Assembly (NCBI GenBank): GCA_030018715.1
Contig: JASEHN010000095.1
Span: 1-9,059, forward strand
From: Thermodesulfobacteriota bacterium
GTDB taxonomy: Bacteria > Desulfobacterota > SM23-61
Direction: 5' to 3'
DNA length: 9,059 nucleotides
Positions 1-5,476 of the stretch are shown in pieces. Under the pieces are notes generated by a model. The model was not told the DNA's origin. It worked only from the letters and a program-made list of their open reading frames with translations, and did no database searches. A program made the position numbers and the translations under genes. Position 1 is the stretch's first letter. The number at the start of each line of letters is the position of its first letter.

Positions 1-148
1 CAACACCCTGCCCTTACACCTAATAAGAATTGCTAACCGCATTCAATAAAAACAGAGCCTTCCACCTTCTAAGGTGTCCGGTACCGCGGCGCTGTTCCCT
101 TTGTTCCCGCTTTGAAAAGCAGGGCTTGGGTGCGAGCGAAGGGTCAAT
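1..148. other. Window edge, no recognisable gene
   Basis: No convincing coding sequence is seen on either strand. A plus-strand open frame from a TTG at 30 runs to 359, but it is Cys/Arg-rich, has no ribosome binding site and lies antisense to better-supported remnants. The only structure is a small perfect hairpin, CACCTT-ct-AAGGTG, at 63-76, and a GGTACC palindrome at 80-85 that recurs at 255-260. The stretch is best read as intergenic or decayed sequence downstream of the short-chain dehydrogenase remnant at 149-217. Confidence 0.5.
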
Positions 149-217
149 TTACCGGAAGTACATACCGCCGTTGAGAGCAATGGTTTGCCCGGTGCGGGCA
201 AAAGGCTTTTCAATTTT
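149..217 (-). pseudogene. C-terminal remnant of a FabG-like short-chain dehydrogenase
   Basis: The minus strand reads KPFARTGQTIALNGGMYFR followed by TAA (stop at 151-149). TGQTIALNGG is the signature C-terminal segment of classical short-chain dehydrogenases/reductases of the FabG type, usually written (I/V)TGQ-x(3)-(V/N)-(D/N)GG. The match includes the correct distance to the stop codon. Only about 20 residues survive. An in-frame TGA at 220-218 blocks extension, and nothing upstream resembles the Rossmann domain or the YxxxK active site. The piece is therefore a decayed gene end, not a functional protein. A frameshift or assembly error joining it to the adjacent remnant is possible but not needed. 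The family call rests on a short motif, so confidence is moderate. Confidence 0.5.
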
Positions 218-362
218 TCAACTTTGCTTCGAGCATTTTGAGAATTGCGGAACTGGTACCGGCCGGAACGACCAACAACAAACGACTTGGATATCTGGGC
301 GGCTTTTGCCCCAGGGCCTCCCGGAGGAGGGTAGGGCCTATTTCTTCACCTTTATCTGAAGG
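210..362 (-). pseudogene. Remnant of a possible NAD-dependent epimerase-like (extended SDR) protein
   Basis: Between an in-frame TAA (365-363) and a TGA (212-210) the minus strand encodes 50 residues with protein-like composition, including GEEIGPTLLREALGQKP, then RLLLVVPAGTSSAILKMLEA and a lysine-rich end. The pattern 'SDxGEE...LLRxALG-x-P...LLLVVPA...LLKML' resembles the C-terminal part of extended SDR sugar-nucleotide epimerases, where SDGE-x(2)-ST-x-L is followed by ALG-x-P-x-LxPVP. No start codon or Rossmann motif is present. The 3' end overlaps the FabG-like remnant in another frame. I read it as a gene fragment. The family assignment is tentative and could be wrong. The possible promoter at 374-402 points toward it. 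Confidence 0.3.
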
Positions 363-373
363 TTATCGATTGA

Positions 374-402
374 AATCTATTCGTTTTTACAGGGCCTGTC
401 AA
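374..402 (-). promoter_or_regulatory. Possible sigma70 promoter facing the remnants
   Basis: On the minus strand TTGACA (402-397) is followed after 17 nt by TAGATT (379-374), a 4/6 match to TATAAT. The spacing is right, but no intact gene lies downstream. It is either a relic of the decayed gene or a chance match. Confidence 0.25.
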
Positions 403-478
403 TCTTTACCTTAAAACAGAAGCAGTAGTTCTGCTCCCTCTTGCATCCCCCTCCCGTCCGGGCTTCGTCTATCACTGT

Positions 479-671
479 GAATTATTGTAACAGTTTAGGC
501 ATTTGAAAAGCTGTCAAATCCCCCTTCATCCCCCTTTTTCAAAGGGGGAAAAGGCTGAATCTTTTATCGAATTCCAATAAAAAACCTCTCCTCCCTTTGC
601 CAAAGGGAGGTCGGGAGGGATTTCTGGTCCGCCTGAGGCGGATCAAAACGCTAAACTGTTACGAATTATTC
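479..671. repeat. Nested palindromic (MITE/REPIN-like) repeat element, copy 1
   Basis: The outer arms are an imperfect inverted repeat of about 28 nt. The left arm begins at 479 and the right arm is 644-671. They share a perfect 12-nt core, GTAACAGTTTAG (488-499), whose complement CTAAACTGTTAC lies at 651-662. Inside, AAATCCC (516-522) pairs with GGGATTT (617-623). Within that are two hairpins: CCCCCTTT-ttc-AAAGGGGG (530-548) and CCTCCCTTT-gcc-AAAGGGAGG (590-610). A third hairpin, TCCGCC-tga-GGCGGA (628-642), sits just inside the right arm. There is no coding potential. The plan matches the element at 8924-9059, so this is a repeat family. Mobility is inferred from this organisation only; I identified no target-site duplication. 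Confidence 0.8.
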
Positions 672-710
672 AATTTATTTAAAAGTGAAGGTGGCCAGCC
701 CATTTGCCGC

Positions 711-740
711 TTGACAGTTTGCTGAAAATGCCGTTATATT
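711..740 (+). promoter_or_regulatory. Sigma70-type promoter of the kinase-TPR operon
   Basis: TTGACA (711-716, 6/6) is followed after 18 nt by TATATT (735-740, 5/6 to TATAAT). Transcription would start near 747, giving a leader of about 23 nt before the ATG at 770. It is the best canonical promoter in the window and lies 40 nt beyond the palindromic repeat, which could insulate it from upstream transcription. Confidence 0.65.
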
Positions 741-769
741 TCAGAAAAAATTAATTCCTGAAAAATCGC

Positions 770-2353
770 ATGGACTTCTCCGCAATCGTTACTGCATTAC
801 AAAACCCTAAAATCTACCCTGAACAGCCCGGGAAAGTTGAGTTGGTGCAGACGCATGTTTCGGCCATCTTCCTTACGGGCGAGCATGTCTACAAGGTGAA
901 GAAACCCGTTGATTTCGGCTTTCTCGATTTTACTACCCTGGAGAAGCGAAAATATTATTGCCATCAAGAAGTGGAGTTGAACCGCCGGTTGTGCCCGGAA
1001 GTTTACCTGGGTGTTGTGGAAATTCGCTCACATAAGGGCCAAATTTTCCTGGGGGAAGGGGAAGGAGAGATAGTAGAATACGCCGTTTTAATGAAACAGC
1101 TCCCCCAGGACTGCATGATGGACCGTCAATTAGCCCGGGGGGGCATCACCTCCGCTCTCCTCCACAAAATTGCCGCAAAAGTGGCCCTTTTTCACGCCAA
1201 CGCCGCTACAAATACGGAAATCTCCTCTTATGGCGGGATAGAGACCATTCGGAAAAACGTGGAGGAAAATTTCACTCAGACCGAGAAGTACGTGGGCCTC
1301 TCCCTTTCTCCTGCAACCTTCCAGGATATCCGCGAGAATAATCGTCTTTTTATGCAGGTCAAGCTTCCTCTCTTTCAAAAACGCATCTCTTCTGGAAAAA
1401 TCCGCGATTGCCACGGCGATTTGCACCTGCAGCATGTCTGTTTGACCGATGAAATCCTTATCTTCGATTGCATCGAATTCAACCAGCGCTTCCGTTATTC
1501 TGACGTGGCTGCCGACATTGCTTTTTTACTGATGGACCTTGACTTCCACGGCTATCCCCTGCTTTCCACGGACCTGGCTGCCAGCTACCTGGACATGTCT
1601 CGGGACTGGCCTCTCTTTCTGCTCCTCAATTTTTACAAATCGTACCGGGCTTACGTGCGGGGTAAGGTCATCAGCTTTCGTTTAGACGATCCGGGGATTT
1701 CGTCGGAGGAAAAAGATTCGGCCCTGCAAGAAGCCAGGCGTTACTTCCGTCTGGCCCATCACTACGCCCAAAAATTAACCCGCCCGGCGCTTTTCATCAC
1801 CAGCGGGTTAATCGGCACGGGAAAATCCACTATCGCCCGGGCTCTCTCCGGAGCTCTCGACTTAAAGTGGTTGAGCTCAGACATTATCCGTAAAGAGCTG
1901 GCCCATTTATCTCCCCAGGGGAAACGTTTTGAAAAGTTTCATCAAGGAATCTATTCCCCGGATTTTTCCCGCAAGACCTACCAGACTCTCTTGGACCGGG
2001 CCAAGGCACACCTTGCCTTTGGCACTTCTGTAGTCATAGATGCCTCCTTCAAAAAACATATAGACCGGCAGGAAGCCTGGTCTCTGGCCCGGCAGATGGA
2101 TGCTGATTTTCTGCTGATCGAATGCCAGTGCTCGGAAGAAGAAATCCGCAAGCGGCTCGCCCACCGGGCTTCCGATGAAAAACAACCGTCCGACGGCCGC
2201 TGGGAGATCTTCGCCGAGCAGAAAAGTGATTTTGAAAAAGTGGAAGGTTTGAGCCCCGACCTTTTTCTTCCTCTGAACACACAGTCTTCTGTCGAAAACT
2301 GCCTCGGGGCCATTTTTCGTCACTTGTTGCACAGGGCAGGGAGGGAATTATGA
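770..2353 (+). CDS. Bifunctional APH-like phosphotransferase / zeta-type P-loop kinase fusion
   Basis: A 527-aa, two-domain cytosolic protein. Residues about 1-335 resemble the aminoglycoside phosphotransferase/choline kinase fold. A lysine-rich VYKVKKPVDFGF segment lies at 40-51 and the catalytic loop CHGDLHLQH (Brenner motif, HGD) at 214-222. The metal-binding IFDCIEFN (D233) and DVAADIAFLLMDL (245-257) follow. Residues about 338-527 form an AAA/zeta-toxin-like P-loop kinase, with Walker A GLIGTGKST at 346-354, SSD at 369-371 and a VVID strand at 421-424. This fusion is a known architecture (COG2187 plus COG0645), usually annotated 'bifunctional aminoglycoside phosphotransferase/ATP-binding protein'. 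Its substrate is unknown, and resistance should not be assumed. The ATG at 770 is kept although it lacks a good Shine-Dalgarno, because the consensus promoter ends only about 30 nt upstream. The stop overlaps the next start (ATGA), indicating translational coupling. Confidence 0.92.
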   Translation: MDFSAIVTALQNPKIYPEQPGKVELVQTHVSAIFLTGEHVYKVKKPVDFGFLDFTTLEKRKYYCHQEVELNRRLCPEVYLGVVEIRSHKGQIFLGEGEGEIVEYAVLMKQLPQDCMMDRQLARGGITSALLHKIAAKVALFHANAATNTEISSYGGIETIRKNVEENFTQTEKYVGLSLSPATFQDIRENNRLFMQVKLPLFQKRISSGKIRDCHGDLHLQHVCLTDEILIFDCIEFNQRFRYSDVAADIAFLLMDLDFHGYPLLSTDLAASYLDMSRDWPLFLLLNFYKSYRAYVRGKVISFRLDDPGISSEEKDSALQEARRYFRLAHHYAQKLTRPALFITSGLIGTGKSTIARALSGALDLKWLSSDIIRKELAHLSPQGKRFEKFHQGIYSPDFSRKTYQTLLDRAKAHLAFGTSVVIDASFKKHIDRQEAWSLARQMDADFLLIECQCSEEEIRKRLAHRASDEKQPSDGRWEIFAEQKSDFEKVEGLSPDLFLPLNTQSSVENCLGAIFRHLLHRAGREL

Positions 2354-3123
2354 GATCAATTAAGAATGCATTCAAAGCAGTTCTGCTTTTAGCGGTGGGG
2401 GTTTCCTGTTTGGTGGGGTGCGCGATCGATGAGCAGGCCAAGCAGAAAGCCACCATCCATTTACGCATGGGCTACCAGAATCTGCAGGAGGGAGACTCCA
2501 CCTCCGCCTTAAGAGAGCTTTTGTTGGCCGAGAAATTCAACCCCAAAGACCCGGAAGTCCAGTTTGGCTTAGGCTGGGCTTACAGCGCCAAGGGGCGTTT
2601 CCTTCAGGCCCTGGAACATTTCCGCCAAACCCTGGTTCTCGACCCGAAATTCACCGAGGCCAAAAACGCCATGGGGGCAACTTACTTGGAGATGGGCAAA
2701 TGGGATGAGGCCATCCAGGAATTCGAGGCGGTCTTAAAAGACATCCTCTACATGACGCCATTTTATGTGCTGAACAACATAGGCTGGGCGCACTATAAAA
2801 AAGGAGACCGGCCGAAGGCCATCGAATATTACAAAAAGGCCGTGGCCATGAAGCCGGATTTCGGCCTGGCCTATTACAACCTGGGCCTGGCTTATAAAAA
2901 CAACCAACAGACCGAAGAGGCCATTGCCGCCATGCGTTCGGCCCTGGCCCAGGCGCCCAATTTTTTAGAAGCCCACTTTCAGCTTGGCCTGCTCTATTTC
3001 AATTCCGGAAGACGTGCGGAGGCTCGAAAATCTTTCGAGGAAGTGGTGCGCCTTGCCCCCCAGAGCGAGAATGCCCGCCTGGCTCAGCAATACCTGGACT
3101 TTTTGCAAAAGCCAGCCAATTGA
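2350..3123 (+). CDS. TPR lipoprotein, PilF/PilW-like pilotin
   Basis: A 257-aa protein with a lipoprotein signal: basic N-terminus, hydrophobic stretch VLLLAVGVS and lipobox LVGC with the acylated Cys at 24. The following Ala does not suggest inner-membrane retention, so outer-membrane anchoring is likely. About six 34-residue tetratricopeptide repeats follow (roughly 34-67, 68-101, 102-135, 137-171, 172-205, 206-239). They carry canonical positions such as GWAYSAKGRFLQALEHF, GWAHYKKGDRPKAIEYYKKA and LGLAYKNNQQTEEAI. Size, lipidation and six TPRs match the type IV pilus assembly factor PilF/PilW, which helps localise the secretin. Generic TPR lipoproteins look alike and no pilus gene is visible here, so the specific role is tentative. 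GGGAGGG lies 4 nt before the ATG, which overlaps the upstream stop as ATGA. The stop abuts the convergent gene's stop in the palindrome TGATCA. Confidence 0.88.
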   Translation: MRSIKNAFKAVLLLAVGVSCLVGCAIDEQAKQKATIHLRMGYQNLQEGDSTSALRELLLAEKFNPKDPEVQFGLGWAYSAKGRFLQALEHFRQTLVLDPKFTEAKNAMGATYLEMGKWDEAIQEFEAVLKDILYMTPFYVLNNIGWAHYKKGDRPKAIEYYKKAVAMKPDFGLAYYNLGLAYKNNQQTEEAIAAMRSALAQAPNFLEAHFQLGLLYFNSGRRAEARKSFEEVVRLAPQSENARLAQQYLDFLQKPAN

Positions 3124-4269
3124 TCAGATAATTCCCATTCCCTTCAGAAGGGAAAGCATGACCGATGCGGCCAGAACAGATCCAATCTGACCTCCGGTGT
3201 TCGCACCCATAGCGTGCATAAGAAGGTAATTCTTCCTGTTGGCTTTCTGCCCTTCCGCCTGAACGACCCGCGCCGACATGGGGAAAGCCGAGATTCCGGC
3301 AGCTCCGATCAAAGGATTGATTTTACCTCCGGAAAGAATCTTCATCAATTTGGCCAGAAAAATTCCCGCGGCCGTGTCCAGGGAGATGGCCAACAGACCC
3401 AATCCCAGAACCATCAGGGTCTGAGGTTTCAGGAAGACCGGGCCGGCCATCGTCGCCCCGATGGAAATTCCCAAAAGCAGGGTGACGATGTTGGCTATCT
3501 CGTTCTGTGAGGCTTTGACCAGCCGGTCGGCCACCCCGCTTTCCCTAAGAAGATTCCCCAGCATCAGCATGCCCATCAGGGGTGTCCCCATAGGGGCAAT
3601 CAAACAAGTTACTAAAGTTACCGTGATGGGGAAAAGGACCTTTACCGAACGGGAGATTGACTTCTTCTTGTAGGTCATCACGATCTTCCGTTCCTCAACC
3701 GAGGTCAGGGCCCGCATGATCGGCGGCTGAATGATCGGCACCATGGACATGTAGCAATAGGCCGCCACCGACACCGCGCCCAGCAGGTGGGGAGCATACT
3801 TGGAAGTCACATAGATGGCGGTCGGCCCATCGCAAGCTCCGATGACCCCGATGGCCACAGCTTCCAGCTGGGTGAACCCCAAAAGCAAAGCCAGGAGGAG
3901 GGTGAGGAAAATCCCGAATTGCCCTGCTCCGCCCAAAAGAAGGATGCGGGGGTTCTCCAGAAGGGGGCCGAAGTCGGTCATGGCCCCGATGCCCACAAAG
4001 ATCAGGCAGGGAAAAATTTCCGTGAGCACGCCGGCTTCGTAAAAGTAGCGCAAAAGGCCGCCTTCTTCCATTAATCCGGCCAGTGGAATATTCACCAGAA
4101 TGGCCCCGAAGCCGATGGGAATCAGCAGAAGCGGTTCCATGTTTTTCTTGATCCCCAGGTAGAGAAGGGCGCATCCTACCATGATCATTACGCCGTTGGT
4201 CCACTGCAAGTTTGCAAACCCGTTCAAGAGACTGAGTAATCCATCCGTTATCATAATTGTTTCATTCAC
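3124..4269 (-). CDS. Na+-translocating decarboxylase beta subunit (carboxybiotin decarboxylase)
   Basis: A 381-aa polytopic membrane protein of the OadB/GcdB/MmdB family. It decarboxylates carboxybiotin and couples this to Na+ export. Hallmarks in order: WTNGVMIMVGCALLYLGIKK (23-42), IGAMTDFGPLLENP (94-107), and GACDGPTAIYVTSKYAP (144-160), whose D147 matches the essential Asp of OadB. IIQPPIMRALT (179-189), GNLLRESG (238-245), NIVTLLLGISIGA (260-272), NPLIGAAGISAFPMSARV (318-335) and NYLLMHAMGANTGGQIGSVL (347-366) follow. The last segment differs from the usual HAMGPNVAGVIGS of oxaloacetate and glutaconyl-CoA enzymes, so the substrate class is open. The GTG at 4269 follows an AAAGGAAAGG stretch and overlaps the gamma-like gene by 8 nt. 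An ATG at 4254 is an alternative start. No alpha or biotin-carrier gene is in the window. Confidence 0.93.
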   Translation of the reverse strand: MNETIMITDGLLSLLNGFANLQWTNGVMIMVGCALLYLGIKKNMEPLLLIPIGFGAILVNIPLAGLMEEGGLLRYFYEAGVLTEIFPCLIFVGIGAMTDFGPLLENPRILLLGGAGQFGIFLTLLLALLLGFTQLEAVAIGVIGACDGPTAIYVTSKYAPHLLGAVSVAAYCYMSMVPIIQPPIMRALTSVEERKIVMTYKKKSISRSVKVLFPITVTLVTCLIAPMGTPLMGMLMLGNLLRESGVADRLVKASQNEIANIVTLLLGISIGATMAGPVFLKPQTLMVLGLGLLAISLDTAAGIFLAKLMKILSGGKINPLIGAAGISAFPMSARVVQAEGQKANRKNYLLMHAMGANTGGQIGSVLAASVMLSLLKGMGII

Positions 4270-4399
4270 CCTTTCCTTTCGCCCCTGGAGGGAAAAATTT
4301 GTTCAGGGCATCTATCACTAGGGTGATCAGGAAGAGGATAGACATTGTTCCGGTTATCCCGACTACAGTGAGGGTTAAGCCAAATTCTAAATTTGTCAC
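4262..4399 (-). CDS. Miniature gamma-like (OadG-type) decarboxylase subunit
   Basis: A 45-aa ORF with GTG start at 4399 and TGA at 4264-4262. It reads M(V)TNLEFGLTLTVVGITGTM, SILFLITLVIDALNKFF, then a short PPGAKGKGE tail. A single membrane helix (about residues 7-31) with FGLTLTVVGITGTM resembles the N-terminal helix of OadG, which begins with a GLxLTxxGM-type pattern. It lies directly upstream of the beta subunit in the same direction and overlaps it by 8 nt, as expected for a decarboxylase gamma-beta pair. AAAGGGGG lies 10 nt before the GTG. Typical OadG proteins are around 80 residues, with a Pro-rich linker and a soluble tail that binds the alpha subunit. Here almost all of that is missing. 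The role, anchoring or stabilising the complex, is inferred from position and the helix. Confidence 0.7.
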   Translation of the reverse strand: MTNLEFGLTLTVVGITGTMSILFLITLVIDALNKFFPPGAKGKGE

Positions 4400-4436
4400 C
4401 TTCTTATTACCCCCTTTAAAAAATACGCTATGCCAT

Positions 4437-4464
4437 TTTTTAACTCTCTGGTACTTCCTGTCAA
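4437..4464 (-). promoter_or_regulatory. Candidate promoter of the gamma/beta decarboxylase pair
   Basis: On the minus strand TTGACA (4464-4459, 6/6) is followed after 16 nt by TAAAAA (4442-4437, 4/6). It lies in the 81-nt gap after the cyclodeaminase-family gene and about 38 nt before the GTG of the gamma-like gene. The decarboxylase pair could therefore be transcribed independently of, or in addition to, the upstream CoA-transferase unit. Confidence 0.45.
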
Positions 4465-4480
4465 ATTAATTTATCCGCGC

Positions 4481-5473
4481 TCATAGTTCCACTTCCTGGC
4501 CGAGGCCTTTTTCCGCAGCGCGCTGCCAGATCGCCTGGGCGACCGCGACGTCCTGTACGGCATTCCCCACGGACTTGAAATAGGTGATCTCCTGATCGTT
4601 CCGCCGCCCGGGCTTTCTCCCGGCGATTACTTCGCCGAGCTCAGCTTGAATATCTGACTTTCGAATGAGGCCCTTATTCAAGGGAATGATTAAGTCCCCC
4701 GCCTCTTCGAGACAGGGTTCCACCGAATCGACGAAGATTCGCGAACGAAGGATAGTCTCCTCATCTACTTCCTGCATCTCTGGCTTGAAGGCCCCAATGG
4801 CATTGATGTGCGTTCCTTGGCCAAGATTTTTTCCAGGGAAGACCGGCTGGCTGGAGCTTGTGGCCGTAACCACTATGTCTGCTCCGGCCAAAGCCTCTTC
4901 CGGCGAACGCGCTTGCACTATTTCCGCCTCCTGAGCCAAAGGGCTTTGCCGAAGGAGGCTGATCAGGGCCTCTGTCTTTTCGGGAAGGACATCGTAGATC
5001 ATGATTTTTTCCACCTTGCGCACAGTCCAGACTCCTATCACCTGGAAAAACGCCTGGCCGCCCGCGCCAAACAAGGCTAACTTTTTAGAGTCCTGGCGGG
5101 AGAAGACCTGGGTGGCCGCGCCCGTCGCTGCCCCGGTACGCAGGCGGGTTAAGTGGGTGCCCTCAAAAACGGCGGAGGGCCCTCCGGTCTTCGCGTCAAA
5201 CAGAACCACCAGCGCTTGAACGGCAGCAAGACCCTTCTGCGGGTTTTGGGGCAGGAAGGTAACGATCTTCGTCCCCAGGGCCTGGGTTTCACCCAGGTAG
5301 GCCGGCATCGTCAGGGCCACCTCTCCTGGATTCTTCAAGTTTAAAGAAGTGCGCACAGGAGACTGGGCCTGCTTGCTGGAAAGCTGGACAAAGGCGCTTT
5401 TGACCACTTCCACGGCCTCGCCCATAGATAGGATCTGGCTTATGTCTTCTGCCTTAAAGACTTTGATCTTCAT
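4481..5473 (-). CDS. Ornithine cyclodeaminase / mu-crystallin family oxidoreductase
   Basis: A 330-aa NAD(P)-dependent protein of the usual family length. Seen: GTKIVTFLPQNPQKGL (67-82) with the substrate-carboxylate Lys at 69, FEGTHLTRLRTGAATGAAT (103-121) with Arg112, and Rossmann loop FGAGGQA (135-141). INAIGAFKPEMQEVD (223-237), SRIFVDS (244-250) and SVGNAVQDVAVA near the C-terminus follow. In true ornithine cyclodeaminase the motif is NAVGGDCPG, with Asp228 needed for ammonia loss. Here that position is Phe229, as in mu-crystallin/ketimine-reductase-like members. It is therefore probably an imine reductase or amino/keto-acid dehydrogenase. The substrate is unknown. It starts 3 nt after the CoA-transferase stop, so the two are almost certainly cotranscribed. 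Confidence 0.9.
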   Translation of the reverse strand: MKIKVFKAEDISQILSMGEAVEVVKSAFVQLSSKQAQSPVRTSLNLKNPGEVALTMPAYLGETQALGTKIVTFLPQNPQKGLAAVQALVVLFDAKTGGPSAVFEGTHLTRLRTGAATGAATQVFSRQDSKKLALFGAGGQAFFQVIGVWTVRKVEKIMIYDVLPEKTEALISLLRQSPLAQEAEIVQARSPEEALAGADIVVTATSSSQPVFPGKNLGQGTHINAIGAFKPEMQEVDEETILRSRIFVDSVEPCLEEAGDLIIPLNKGLIRKSDIQAELGEVIAGRKPGRRNDQEITYFKSVGNAVQDVAVAQAIWQRAAEKGLGQEVEL

Positions 5474-5476
5474 TCT

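Noticed and set aside
30..359. Plus-strand 109-codon open frame starting at TTG
   Set aside because: No ribosome binding site, and unusual Cys/Arg-rich composition. The opposite strand carries a recognisable short-chain dehydrogenase C-terminus.
770..2353. Aminoglycoside resistance gene or zeta toxin of a toxin-antitoxin pair
   Set aside because: The fusion architecture is a housekeeping-type protein of unknown substrate. No antitoxin-like epsilon gene is adjacent and no mobile context is seen.
1907..2468. Several minus-strand open frames of 110-140 codons
   Set aside because: They lie antisense to the well-supported P-loop kinase domain and the TPR lipoprotein start, with no family resemblance.
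3214..4074. Plus-strand open frames inside the decarboxylase beta gene
   Set aside because: They are shadows of a membrane protein with every family motif on the minus strand.
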